From: Clostridium pascui | GTDB taxonomy: Bacteria; Bacillota; Clostridia; Clostridiales; Clostridiaceae | Reading direction: 5' to 3' | Assembly: GCF_016908015.1 (NCBI RefSeq) | Contig: NZ_JAFBDB010000002.1 | Coordinates: forward strand, 62,001 to 126,000 | DNA length: 64,000 bases | Program-made: the position numbers and the translations under genes | Part shown: positions 10,195 through 18,685 of the stretch, one piece after another | Layout of the letters: each line of letters starts with the position of its first letter | How positions within the stretch are numbered: position 1 is the stretch's first letter | The notes under the pieces: model-generated | Seen by the model: only the letters and a program-made list of their open reading frames with translations | The model's database searches: none | Told to the model about the DNA's origin: nothing

Positions 10195-11241
10195 ATGATA
10201 TATGGTTTAAACTTACATAATATAAACTTGAAAAATGAAGAAGAAAGAAAAAGAGTACATAATTTTTTAGAAAGTTTTGAACTTAAATTAGATGATGATG
10301 TAGATTATACTTTGGTTATGGAAATTGAAGGAGAGATAAAAGCAACTTGTTCAAAAGCAAAAAACATTTTCAAATGTTTTGCTGTATCAGATGATCTAAG
10401 GGGAGAAAATGTTACATCTACGCTTATCACATCCTTAATAGATAAATCTTTTGAAGAAGGAATATATCATAACTTTATATTTACAAAGCCAGATAAGAAG
10501 GAAGTATTTAAATCTCTTAGCTTTAAAGTATTATATGAAGCACAGGATGCAGTGTTTCTAGAGTATGGAATATATGATATAAATAAGTCTTTAAATAAAA
10601 TCAAGGAAAAATATAATATAAATGACTCTATAGAAAAGGGAGCATTGGTAATGAATTGTAACCCTTTTACTTTAGGTCATAGATATTTAATTGAAGAAGC
10701 TTCAAAGGCATGTAAAGAAGTAATTGTGTTTATAGTTGAAGAAGATAAATCCTTATTTCCATTTGAGTTTAGATATAATTTAGTTAAAGAAGGCACAAAG
10801 GATTTAGAAAACGTAAAGGTTGTTCCAGGAGGAGAATATATAATATCCTCTGCTACATTTCCTACATATTTCATAAGAGAAGATGACACAAGGTCAAGGG
10901 CTCATGGGGAAATTGATGCAGGTATATTTGGAAAGTATTTTGGAGAAAAGTTTAATATTAAAAAAAGATTTGTAGGAGAAGAGCCTTATGATGAGGTAAC
11001 TCGTGCTTATAATGAAGCTTTGAAGAGTACACTACCAAACCATGGCATAGAGCTTATAGAAATAAAGAGAAAGGAACAAGGTGGAAGTTTTATTAGTGCT
11101 TCTAGGGTAAGAGAACTTATAAGAACTGATAGATTAGATGAAATAAAAGACTTAGTACCTAAAGTGACTTTTGAATTTTTAAAATCTGAAAAGGGGAAAG
11201 AGATAGGCGAGAAAATAAAAAACACCAAATCTCGACACTAA
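10195..11241 (+). CDS. citC: [Citrate (pro-3S)-lyase]/citramalate lyase ligase
   Basis: CitC acetylates the prosthetic thiol of CitD with ATP and acetate, activating the lyase. Residues 1-130 resemble the GNAT-like N-terminal part of the family (CFAVSDDLRGENV). From about residue 148 a nucleotidyltransferase domain starts with NCNPFTLGH (residues 154-162), the ATP-binding TxGH motif. The C-terminal ISASRVRELI motif is also typical. It begins a second unit after the citF terminator and has no overlap with citX, which starts one base after its stop. Confidence 0.94.
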   Translation: MIYGLNLHNINLKNEEERKRVHNFLESFELKLDDDVDYTLVMEIEGEIKATCSKAKNIFKCFAVSDDLRGENVTSTLITSLIDKSFEEGIYHNFIFTKPDKKEVFKSLSFKVLYEAQDAVFLEYGIYDINKSLNKIKEKYNINDSIEKGALVMNCNPFTLGHRYLIEEASKACKEVIVFIVEEDKSLFPFEFRYNLVKEGTKDLENVKVVPGGEYIISSATFPTYFIREDDTRSRAHGEIDAGIFGKYFGEKFNIKKRFVGEEPYDEVTRAYNEALKSTLPNHGIELIEIKRKEQGGSFISASRVRELIRTDRLDEIKDLVPKVTFEFLKSEKGKEIGEKIKNTKSRH

Positions 11242-11242
11242 G

Positions 11243-11770
11243 ATGAAAAATTATAATGCTTTAGATATTTTAAATGCAAGAGAAGAAAGAGTTTATTTAA
11301 TAGAAGAGCTTATAAAGAAATATTCTTTACCAATTATATGTCTAAGAATAAATTATCCAGGAGAAATCAAGAATAATGATCTTACCTCTAATATATCGAA
11401 AGTATTAAGAGACGAAATTTTTAATGTTTTTAGGGATTATGTCCTATATGAGGATTTTAAGATTACTGCTGAAGGGCCATTATTAATACTAGTGATAAAT
11501 AATGATGCTTTGATGATAAAGAAAAAAACTATAGAACTTGAAGAAAATCATTTGCTTGGAAGACTTGGAGATATAGATGTATATGATAAGGATGGGAATG
11601 GAATAAGTAGAAAAGACTTGGGATATCCATCAAGAAAATGTTTTATATGTAGTGATATGGCACAAAATTGTGTAAGAGCTCAAAGACATTCAATAGATGA
11701 AGTAATAAAATTTATACAAAAAAGATACATAAAATATCTAAACAAAGAAGCGGAGAAAACAAATGAGTAA
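11243..11770 (+). CDS. citX: Holo-(citrate/citramalate lyase) synthase, apo-ACP transferase
   Basis: CitX transfers the phosphoribosyl-dephospho-CoA group onto the serine of CitD. The segment LLGRLGDIDVYD and the later RKCFICSDMAQNCVRAQRHS are the conserved parts of the family. The 175-residue length is normal and it is not fused to citG. It begins right after citC and overlaps citG by 8 bp, so the three maturation genes are translationally linked. Confidence 0.92.
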   Translation: MKNYNALDILNAREERVYLIEELIKKYSLPIICLRINYPGEIKNNDLTSNISKVLRDEIFNVFRDYVLYEDFKITAEGPLLILVINNDALMIKKKTIELEENHLLGRLGDIDVYDKDGNGISRKDLGYPSRKCFICSDMAQNCVRAQRHSIDEVIKFIQKRYIKYLNKEAEKTNE

Positions 11771-12677
11771 GGATTTTAATATTCATGAAGCTGCATTTGA
11801 TATAAGCAGTTTTGCAATACAATCAATGCTTTATGAAGTAGCCTGTGCTCCTTCACCGGGGCTTGTATCTGTAATATCAACGGGTGCTCATAATGACATG
11901 GATCATTATACATTTATAGATAGCACTTGTGCCTTAATAAAATACTTGACTTTATGTGTAGAAGAGGGGTTTTCTTCTAAGAACTCAAGAGAATTATTAA
12001 AATATATTCGTCCTATAGGAATAGAGGGAGAAAAGCAGATGTTTAAAAAGACATCTGGGATAAATACGCATAAGGGTATGCTATTTTTAATGGGCATAGC
12101 ATGCGTTGCTACAGGAAAGGCGATTCACGATAAAAGGCAATTTGCAGATATTCCTGGGATAATTAAAGATATGTGTGAAGGTTTAGTTGAAAAGGAGCTT
12201 TATCCATTAAAAGAGGAAGTGAAAAAATATGGATCATTAGAGGAACTTTCTAGACATAGAAGGCTTTCATATGGAGAAAAACTATATCTCCTTTATAATA
12301 CAGAAGGTATAAGAGGAGAGGTAGAAAGAGGACTTCCAATAATATTTGAATTTGCGTTAGATTTTTACAAGGAAAATAGTTGTTTAACTCAAAACGACAG
12401 ATTAGTAAATACTCTCTTAGGAATAATGCAGTATTCAGAAGACTCTAATGTACTTCATAGACACTCTAAGGAGATACTTTCAGAAGTACAGGAAAGAGCA
12501 ACATATATAATAAGCATTGGTGGCATGAACACTGCAGAGGGAAAACAAGCAATAAGAGATTTAGATATGGATTTTACTAATAGAAGAATAAGCCCAGGGG
12601 GAAGTGCAGACCTATTGGCAGTCACTGTGTTTTTTTCACTGGTGAAAGAATACTTTAGTACTAATAATCTGAAGTGA
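11763..12677 (+). CDS. citG: Triphosphoribosyl-dephospho-CoA synthase
   Basis: CitG makes the precursor of the lyase prosthetic group from ATP and dephospho-CoA. Conserved family segments are ACAPSPGLVS, the THKGMLF region and the C-terminal NRRISPGGSADLLA. The 304-residue length is typical. The start ATG 11763 overlaps the end of citX by 8 bp and is preceded by GAAGCGGAG. It completes the set needed to mature the lyase encoded upstream. Confidence 0.93.
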   Translation: MSKDFNIHEAAFDISSFAIQSMLYEVACAPSPGLVSVISTGAHNDMDHYTFIDSTCALIKYLTLCVEEGFSSKNSRELLKYIRPIGIEGEKQMFKKTSGINTHKGMLFLMGIACVATGKAIHDKRQFADIPGIIKDMCEGLVEKELYPLKEEVKKYGSLEELSRHRRLSYGEKLYLLYNTEGIRGEVERGLPIIFEFALDFYKENSCLTQNDRLVNTLLGIMQYSEDSNVLHRHSKEILSEVQERATYIISIGGMNTAEGKQAIRDLDMDFTNRRISPGGSADLLAVTVFFSLVKEYFSTNNLK

Positions 12678-12705
12678 AACAATGTAAGGTTTATTTAAAT
12701 AGGTA

Positions 12706-12776
12706 GTCCCTAATCACTAGTCGCTAAGTGCTGTTCAACAGTTAGATATAGCTATTAGTGATTAGGGATTTTTGGT
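12706..12776 (+). terminator. Terminator with long branched hairpin after citG
   Basis: The arms at 12706-12724 (core CCCTAATCACTA) and 12751-12769 pair, with a small inner hairpin CTGTT-C-AACAG at 12731-12741. A short T-run follows at 12769-12773. Confidence 0.7.
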
Positions 12777-12862
12777 TTACCATTTAAATAATATTATTTT
12801 TAGTTTGAAATTAATATATTTGTTTTTGTGTAAAGTAAATTTTTATGTGGGGAGAGTTAAGA

Positions 12863-13570
12863 ATGTGGAGTAAGTTATCCTTAAAAAATAAAGTAATATT
12901 TTTTTCAGTGCTTTCTATTGTAAGTGCAATCTTTATATTCAATGGAGAAATAAAAAATAAGATATATATAAGTGATAGTAGTGCAAAAAAAACTGAAGTA
13001 GCCGATGATAAAGCCATTTTAAAAAGTGATAAAGGATCAAGTAAAATTGATGAACAAGTTGGTGAAGAAAAAGATAAGGAAAATAAAGAGTTAGAAGAAA
13101 TTTATGAAAAGGCTTATAAAGCTTTTTTTGATAATAAATATACTGAATCAATTAACTTGGCAAATGAGGTTATAAAAAAAGATAATAGTCATTATAAGTC
13201 ATATAATATAAAGGGAATTGCACTAGCTTATATGGGAAGTTTTGAAGAAGGAATGAAAAATATAAATAAGGCATTAGAAATAAGTCCTAATTACGGATAT
13301 GCTAGGTTCAATAAAGCGCTGGCTTATGAATTGTACGATAAATATGATGAGGCTTTGAAATGGTATGATAAAAATTTAGAAGTTGAAAATTATATATGGA
13401 GTTATTATGGGAAAGCAAGCATTTATGGAAGAAAAGGTGACGTGAAAAATACCGTAAAATATCTTAAAATAGCAATTGAAATGGATAATGTAGTGAAAGA
13501 AGAAGCAAGGGCAGAAAGAGATTTTGATAATGTTAGACAAAGTAAAGAGTTCCAAGAGTTAATAAAGTAG
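12863..13570 (+). CDS. Membrane-anchored TPR-repeat protein
   Basis: A short N-terminal segment is followed by one membrane helix (VIFFSVLSIVSAIFIF) and a charged linker rich in K, D and E. The C-terminal half is made of tetratricopeptide repeats, for example YKSYNIKGIALAYMGSFEE and YGYARFNKALAYELYDKYDE. ATG 12863 is used because GGGGAG (12849-12854) lies 8 nt upstream; ATG 12845 has no ribosome site. It precedes an ECF sigma gene by 123 bp. Its role is unknown, probably protein-protein contacts on the extracytoplasmic side. Confidence 0.8.
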   Translation: MWSKLSLKNKVIFFSVLSIVSAIFIFNGEIKNKIYISDSSAKKTEVADDKAILKSDKGSSKIDEQVGEEKDKENKELEEIYEKAYKAFFDNKYTESINLANEVIKKDNSHYKSYNIKGIALAYMGSFEEGMKNINKALEISPNYGYARFNKALAYELYDKYDEALKWYDKNLEVENYIWSYYGKASIYGRKGDVKNTVKYLKIAIEMDNVVKEEARAERDFDNVRQSKEFQELIK

Positions 13571-13627
13571 AAAATCGCATAGGTGATTATGGTATAAGTT
13601 AATATAAAAATTAGCATTAGAGAATAT

Positions 13628-13650
13628 AACTTAATAAAAATAGCTTCGTA
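13628..13650 (+). promoter_or_regulatory. Putative ECF-type (autoregulatory) promoter
   Basis: AAC at 13628-13630 is separated by exactly 16 nt from CGTA at 13647-13650, the layout of SigW-like ECF promoters. It lies 43 bp before the sigma factor gene, consistent with self-activation. Confidence 0.5.
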
Positions 13651-13693
13651 TAAATATATGAAAACATGTTTTTAGAAAGGAAGTAATAAGAAA

Positions 13694-14251
13694 GTGGATG
13701 AGGATTTAAGACTTGTAAAGGAAGTATTAAAGGGGAATTTAGATAGTTTTAATATAATTGTAAATAAATATGAAGTATCTATATTAAGGTTTATATATAA
13801 CCTTATAAAAAATACACAAACAGCTGAAGATATAACTCAAGATGTATTTATAACAGTATATAATAAACTTTATCTTTACAAAAGTGAGTATAAGTTTTCT
13901 AACTGGATATTTCAAATAGCAAGAAATAAGTGTATAGATTACATTAGAAAAAATAAGAAAACTGTTGAGGCTAACATAGATGAAATAAAAGAATTAGCAT
14001 CAAAAGAGACAACGCCACAGGAACTTTTAGAATTTAAAGAGCTGAAGGGGCAGGTGGAGAAGTTTTTATCCTCTTTAGAAGATATAGATAGACAGATAAT
14101 ATTATTGAGATATTCAGGAGAAAACACTACATTTCATGATATAGCACAAATTATGAAAATTAGTGAATCCTCAGTAAAAAGAAGATATTATAACGCAAGG
14201 GAAAGATTTAAAAAAAATATTTCTATTCAGGAAAAGAGGTGTAGAGGATGA
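13694..14251 (+). CDS. ECF (sigma-70 family) RNA polymerase sigma factor
   Basis: The protein of 185 residues has sigma region 2 (about 8-80; AEDITQDVFITVYNKL and FSNWIFQIARNKCIDYIRK) and region 4 (about 125-180; LRYSGENTTFHDIAQIMKISESSVKRRYYNAR), with no region 1 or 3, as in group IV sigma factors. The start is GTG 13694 behind AAAGGAAG. Its stop overlaps the ATG of the anti-sigma gene (ATGA), showing tight coupling. The signal it answers is unknown. Confidence 0.92.
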   Translation: MDEDLRLVKEVLKGNLDSFNIIVNKYEVSILRFIYNLIKNTQTAEDITQDVFITVYNKLYLYKSEYKFSNWIFQIARNKCIDYIRKNKKTVEANIDEIKELASKETTPQELLEFKELKGQVEKFLSSLEDIDRQIILLRYSGENTTFHDIAQIMKISESSVKRRYYNARERFKKNISIQEKRCRG

Positions 14252-15267
14252 ATTGTAGCATATTTTTGAAAAGATTAGATGATTATATAGAAGATAATTT
14301 AAGTATGGATATGAAAATTGCTATGGAAAAGCACTTGGATGAGTGTTCAAGTTGTAAAGCTTATTATGAAGAAGAAGTAAATATAGAAAAAGCATTTAAG
14401 GGTGTAATTCAAAACAAGGATATAGTTTTTGGAAGCTGTAGATCCTCTATAATGGATAGCATAGATAAAAGTATGTATGAAAAGAAACTAAGTAAAAGGA
14501 TGATATTATATTTTAAAAGATATAAATTTATATATAGCACTTGTGCAGCTTTATTAATTGGTTTTATTTCATTAGCCCCATATATATCCAATAAGCTAAA
14601 TGAATCTGCTGGAGAAAAATTAGCTCAAAATAAAACTGCTAAGAATATAATGTTAAGGAATGATGAGCCTGAAAATTTCATGATGAAAAGTGTAGAAGAA
14701 AAAATCCAAGTAAAGCAAGCACCAGATGCAACTCTAACTAAGCCTACAGTTTTTTTAGAAGAAAAATATGTATTTAAAAAAAATAGTTTAGAAAGCAACA
14801 CAATACCAAGTATGATTTGGAAGGAGTCTCCGGATAAAAAGGTGAGCGCTGCAATAGAAGGTCAAAATATAGAGGGAACTGAAGAAGGAATACATCCTAT
14901 AATACTCAGGGAAAATGCCACTAAGAAAATATATAAGCTTTCTTTTAAGGATGAATCTATTCAGTATGCTCCAAAGAAATTACAATGGTGGGATGATAAA
15001 AATTTACTTGTTATCATAGGATATGGATTTGGGACAATAACTAAGGGAGGAGACTTATTTATTGTTAATATAGATACTGGTAACACATATTCAGTGTATA
15101 AAACTCAAGATGATAAAAAGGAAGTAACTGATGTAGAAAAGGTATCAAATAATGATGGAAGTATAGATTTTAAGCTAAAATTAAATGTATATGAAGATGA
15201 AAATTATTTAAAATCTCATCTGGAAGAAAAGTTGATAGAAAATTTTCAAGTAGTATATGATAAATAG
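14248..15267 (+). CDS. Anti-sigma factor: zinc finger, membrane helix, DUF4652-like C-terminus
   Basis: The N-terminus has the zinc anti-sigma motif HLDECSSC (HxxxCxxC, residues 30-37). One membrane helix follows near residues 94-112 (STCAALLIGFISLAPYI), so the remainder is extracytoplasmic. The C-terminal 150 residues, with QWWDDKNLLVIIGYGFGTITKGGDLF, resemble DUF4652. It overlaps the sigma gene by 4 bp and should hold that factor inactive at the membrane. The domain name is from memory of the family. Confidence 0.88.
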   Translation: MNCSIFLKRLDDYIEDNLSMDMKIAMEKHLDECSSCKAYYEEEVNIEKAFKGVIQNKDIVFGSCRSSIMDSIDKSMYEKKLSKRMILYFKRYKFIYSTCAALLIGFISLAPYISNKLNESAGEKLAQNKTAKNIMLRNDEPENFMMKSVEEKIQVKQAPDATLTKPTVFLEEKYVFKKNSLESNTIPSMIWKESPDKKVSAAIEGQNIEGTEEGIHPIILRENATKKIYKLSFKDESIQYAPKKLQWWDDKNLLVIIGYGFGTITKGGDLFIVNIDTGNTYSVYKTQDDKKEVTDVEKVSNNDGSIDFKLKLNVYEDENYLKSHLEEKLIENFQVVYDK

Positions 15268-15270
15268 CTA

Positions 15271-15305
15271 GAAAGAGAACCTAAAAATTAGGTTCTCTTT
15301 TTTAG
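15271..15305 (+). terminator. Terminator after the sigma/anti-sigma pair
   Basis: AAAGAGAACCTAA pairs with TTAGGTTCTCTTT around a three-base loop, and the T-run continues to 15303. Confidence 0.92.
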
Positions 15306-15350
15306 TTATAATATGTATAATTTAGGTGTGCATATAATAAGGAGGAGTTT

Positions 15351-16619
15351 ATGAAGAAGTCTAATAATTTATATTCTAAGGCAATCAAAAAATATAATAG
15401 CGGATATATAGATCATGCTTTAGAATTATGCGAAAAGAGCATAGCTTTAAACATAAATAATGCAGCTGCAATTAATTTAAAGGGACTTTTGCTTTATTTC
15501 AAGGGGGACTTAGATAATTCAAGAAGGCTTTGGAAAATGAATTCGCAAATAAATAAGGATAAGATAGCAGGTAGATATTTAGAGGATACGCTAAAGGATA
15601 AAGAGAGGTTTAATTTATATAGGGAAGCGCTAGAACTTATAAACAATTTAAACATTAATGAAGCTTACTTAAAATTAAAAAAGTGCTCCGAAAGTGATTT
15701 TAATTCCATAAATGTAAATAATCATTTGGCTTTATGCTGTATAAAAAAAGGTAATTATGACATGGGGCTGCAATATTTAAATAAAGTAATACAAATGGAT
15801 AAAAAGAATAACTTTGCTTTAATGCAGAAAAAATCTTTAAAAAAATATGCAAATAATAATAATTCAATTTCTAGGTATAAAGCAGTTATAATATTATCTA
15901 TTGTAGTTATTACATTGGGATTTACAATATTAATGAGATTTTTTAATGGTGATAATAAGCCATTATTTTATAAACAGGATAAAATAAAAATTAGTGAAAA
16001 TGAAATTTATAAAGCAAAGAAAATTGAAATGAAAGAAAATGTTGAACCAAATAACAATAATGATAATAACATAGTAAGGGAAACTCAATTAAAGGAAGAG
16101 AAGTTTTCACAGAGTCAATTAAAAGAATTTATTAATAAAAAGGACTTCGAAAATTTACTAAGATATATAGAAAAGTGGAATAACAAAGATTTATCTATTA
16201 ATGATAAAGCTCTATACAGTAAAGCTAGAGATCTATTAGAAAAGGAAGGAGCACAATATTTCTATAACAAGGGACATGAATATCTAAAAAGTAATAAGTA
16301 TAAAGAAGCGAAGTATTTTTTAGAAAAAGCTCAAAGCGTGGGTTCTAAGGCATATTTTTTACCAGATACTTTATATATGCTTGGGATTGTTCATGAAAAT
16401 ATGGAGGATATAGAAAAATCAATATATTATTATAGCCTTTATCATAGCAAATATCCAAATGGTGTTTATGAAGATGTAACCTTATATAAATTAGCATTAT
16501 TATATAAAGATATAGATATCAATAAGTCAAAAAGCTATGCCTCTATATTGGCTAGTAGATTTAAGGATTCAATGTATAATAACTCCCTTATAAAAGAAAT
16601 ACTAAATATGAAAAAATAA
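15351..16619 (+). CDS. Membrane-anchored protein with TPR repeats on both sides
   Basis: Residues 1-155 contain TPR-like repeats (AIKKYNSGYIDHALELCEKSIAL; NHLALCCIKKGNYDMGLQYLNK). A single membrane helix follows at about 179-198 (AVIILSIVVITLGFTILMRF), then an N/K/E-rich linker and a second block of TPR-like helices in the C-terminal 150 residues. The start ATG 15351 is preceded by AAGGAGG. Together with the gene at 12863 it frames the ECF sigma/anti-sigma pair, so the four genes may act in one envelope-sensing system. No function is recognised. Confidence 0.8.
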   Translation: MKKSNNLYSKAIKKYNSGYIDHALELCEKSIALNINNAAAINLKGLLLYFKGDLDNSRRLWKMNSQINKDKIAGRYLEDTLKDKERFNLYREALELINNLNINEAYLKLKKCSESDFNSINVNNHLALCCIKKGNYDMGLQYLNKVIQMDKKNNFALMQKKSLKKYANNNNSISRYKAVIILSIVVITLGFTILMRFFNGDNKPLFYKQDKIKISENEIYKAKKIEMKENVEPNNNNDNNIVRETQLKEEKFSQSQLKEFINKKDFENLLRYIEKWNNKDLSINDKALYSKARDLLEKEGAQYFYNKGHEYLKSNKYKEAKYFLEKAQSVGSKAYFLPDTLYMLGIVHENMEDIEKSIYYYSLYHSKYPNGVYEDVTLYKLALLYKDIDINKSKSYASILASRFKDSMYNNSLIKEILNMKK

Positions 16620-16650
16620 GTTTATAACTAATAATTATTATTAAATAGCA

Positions 16651-16707
16651 TTGACTTAGCTGAAAAAGTGATATAAAATTATAATATAAAATACCCTTTG
16701 GGGGTAT
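16651..16707 (+). promoter_or_regulatory. trx promoter with CsoR/CstR-like operator
   Basis: TTGACT (16651-16656) and TAAAAT (16674-16679) are 17 nt apart. Just downstream, ATACCC (16691-16696) and GGGTAT (16702-16707) form a 17-bp inverted repeat with a five-base spacer. This is the form of CsoR/CstR-family operators, which answer copper or persulfide. Confidence 0.65.
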
Positions 16708-16722
16708 ATGGGAGGAGTAAAT

Positions 16723-17040
16723 ATGGTAAAAGAAATAAAAGACAACAACTTTCAAGATGAGGTTTTAAAATCAGATATTATAACTGTAGTGGATTTTTGG
16801 GCACCTTGGTGTGGACCTTGTAAAATGATTGGACCTGTAATAGATGAAATATCTCAGGAGTTAAAAAATAAGGCTAAGTTTGTAAAGATAAATGTAGATG
16901 AGAATCCAAAAGTTTCAAGCCAATACAGAATAGAAAGCATACCAACAGTTCTTGTATTCAAGGGTGGAAAAATAGTTGAAAACTTAATTGGGTTTAGACC
17001 AAAACAAGCAATAAAAATGGCTATTGAAAGAAATTTTTAA
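16723..17040 (+). CDS. trxA: Thioredoxin
   Basis: This is a classical thioredoxin with the active site W29-C30-G31-P32-C33 and the cis-proline segment IPTVLVF. ATG 16723 is preceded by GGAGGAG (16711-16717); the in-frame ATG at 16708 overlaps that site and the operator and is rejected, leaving 105 residues. It is paired with the reductase-like gene 28 bp downstream, and both lie behind a CsoR/CstR-like operator. Confidence 0.95.
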   Translation: MVKEIKDNNFQDEVLKSDIITVVDFWAPWCGPCKMIGPVIDEISQELKNKAKFVKINVDENPKVSSQYRIESIPTVLVFKGGKIVENLIGFRPKQAIKMAIERNF

Positions 17041-17068
17041 TACTATATGATAAAAAGAGGTGTAGTAA

Positions 17069-17932
17069 ATGACTAAAAGATATGATATGGCTATAATAGG
17101 AAGCGGACCAGCGGGACTTTCCGCAGCTATAAATGCTAAGATAAGAAATAAGGAGTTTATTATATTTGGAACTGAAAATCTAAGTAATAAGCTGATTAAA
17201 GCACCTAAGGTAAATAATTATTTAGGATTTTATGATGTAACTGGAAAAGAACTTAAGGATAACTTTAAGAATCATTTAAACTCAATGGACATACAGATAA
17301 CAACTGAGAAAATTACAGCAGTTTATGGAATGGGAGATTATTTTGCAGTAATGGCTAATGACAAGACTTATGAAGCTACTACTGTGATAATCGCAACAGG
17401 AATGGAATTTACAAAACCATTAAAAGGTGAAGAAGAATTACTTGGAAGAGGAGTAGGGTACTGTGCTACATGCGATGCGCCCCTATATAAGGGAAAAGTT
17501 GTAACTATTATAGGATATAATAGAGAAGCAGAAGAAGAGGCTAATTTTGTAAGTGAGTTAGCTTCTAAAGTAAATTATGTACCTATGTACAAGGCAGAAT
17601 ATGATTTGAAAAACAGTATTGAATTAATAGAAGATAATCCTGTTGAAATACAAGGAGAAGCTAAGGTAGAAAAGCTGATTTTAAAGACTTCTCAAATAGA
17701 AACAGATGGATTATTTGTGTTAAAGGACAGCGTATCTCCATCACAGTTAGTACCAGGACTTGAAATGGAAAATGGGCATATAAAAGTTGATAGAGAAATG
17801 AAGACAAATATACCTGGATGCTTTGCTGCAGGAGATTGTGCAGGAAAGCCGTATCAGTATCTAAAATCTGCTGGAGAAGGCCAAGTAGCAGCATTAAATG
17901 CTGTTTCATATATCGATTCATTAAAAAAATAA
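17069..17932 (+). CDS. Thioredoxin-reductase-like flavoprotein lacking NADPH motifs
   Basis: The FAD site GSGPAGLSAA (residues 11-20), the redox pair C132-A-T-C135 and the C-terminal AAGDCAGKPYQYLKSAGEGQ show a low-molecular-weight thioredoxin reductase fold. The second dinucleotide motif is degenerate: IIGYNREAEEEA stands where GGGDSAxEEA is usual, and the HRR basic patch is replaced by MYKAEYD. The protein is also short at 287 residues. This is the pattern known for ferredoxin-linked flavin thioredoxin reductases of clostridia, so electrons probably come from ferredoxin, not NADPH. That inference rests on missing motifs. Confidence 0.88.
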   Translation: MTKRYDMAIIGSGPAGLSAAINAKIRNKEFIIFGTENLSNKLIKAPKVNNYLGFYDVTGKELKDNFKNHLNSMDIQITTEKITAVYGMGDYFAVMANDKTYEATTVIIATGMEFTKPLKGEEELLGRGVGYCATCDAPLYKGKVVTIIGYNREAEEEANFVSELASKVNYVPMYKAEYDLKNSIELIEDNPVEIQGEAKVEKLILKTSQIETDGLFVLKDSVSPSQLVPGLEMENGHIKVDREMKTNIPGCFAAGDCAGKPYQYLKSAGEGQVAALNAVSYIDSLKK

Positions 17933-17949
17933 GTTTATAATCAATGCTT

Positions 17950-17985
17950 TTAGCCTATGAGAAACTTCTCATAGGCTAAGCTTAT
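17950..17985 (+). terminator. Terminator between convergent trx and sleB-like genes
   Basis: A perfect 14-bp stem TTAGCCTATGAGAA / TTCTCATAGGCTAA has a two-base loop. The T content on either side is modest, and it may act in both directions. Confidence 0.75.
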
Positions 17986-18004
17986 TTAAGTTAGTATAGT
18001 AAAA

Positions 18005-18532
18005 CTATTTTACTACAAAGAATACATGATTACCTATAACCTTTTGATTACTTTTATCGATATTTTTCATCCAGCCACAGGTAGCTATTTTAGGGTTATA
18101 AAAAAATACAGCTTTATTTGTAGGATCTTTACCCTTTAATGCATCAGTAACTGCATTAAAGCTATCTTTATCAGGAGTTAATTTGATAACTCCATTTTTC
18201 ACACAAGAAAATGCGTAAGGTTGTTTTATTACACCCGACACAGATTTAGGGAAACCAGGATTTTTTACTCTGTTTAATATTACAGATGCTACAGCAATTT
18301 TACCCTCATAAGGCTCACCGCGGCTTTCTGCATAAACTACTTGAGCCATTAGATATATATCTTCACTAGTTATATAAATTTTACTTTTATTTTCTCCGAA
18401 AACTTCTACTGCAATACTTTGATCATTAAATAAGTCACAATCTATATCAGGTTGAGGCATAGCAGCCAAACTTGTAGTACTGGACAATAATAAAAGATAA
18501 GAAGTTAAAATTATACTGATTATCTTTTTCAT
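18005..18532 (-). CDS. Secreted cell-wall hydrolase, SleB/CwlJ type
   Basis: An N-terminal signal peptide (MKKIISIILTSYLLLLSSTTSLAA) precedes a Hydrolase_2 domain of the SleB/CwlJ family: LMAQVVYAESRGEPYEGKIAVA and ILNRVKNPGFP carry the conserved glutamate and loop. No peptidoglycan-binding domain is present. At 175 residues it is short, closer to CwlJ or vegetative hydrolases than to full SleB. The ribosome site AAAGGAGAG lies just before the ATG. Expression is under the cyclic-di-AMP riboswitch immediately upstream, which suggests a role in cell-wall turnover or osmotic response. Confidence 0.9.
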   Translation of the reverse strand: MKKIISIILTSYLLLLSSTTSLAAMPQPDIDCDLFNDQSIAVEVFGENKSKIYITSEDIYLMAQVVYAESRGEPYEGKIAVASVILNRVKNPGFPKSVSGVIKQPYAFSCVKNGVIKLTPDKDSFNAVTDALKGKDPTNKAVFFYNPKIATCGWMKNIDKSNQKVIGNHVFFVVK

Positions 18533-18546
18533 ATGTAGTTCTCTCC

Positions 18547-18664
18547 TTTTACCGACGGGGTTAGCTGACGGATTAGGTAAAGGTTAACCTTCATAGTAAA
18601 TATGATTCACCCCAAAACTTGGTTCCCCCGTGTTTTTTTACTTAGGCTAATGATATTGTGCCCG
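18547..18664 (-). promoter_or_regulatory. Cyclic-di-AMP riboswitch (ydaO/yuaA type)
   Basis: Read on the minus strand, the leader contains the conserved blocks GGGGGAACCAA, TTGGGGTGAATC, GAAGGTTAACCTT and CCGTCAGCTAACCCCGT in the correct order and spacing for the c-di-AMP riboswitch. It ends at the ribosome site of the SleB-like hydrolase gene. This class normally turns expression off when c-di-AMP is bound. The c-di-AMP synthase cdaA is about 1.3 kb away. Confidence 0.92.
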
Positions 18665-18685
18665 AAAAATCATAAAAGATACATA

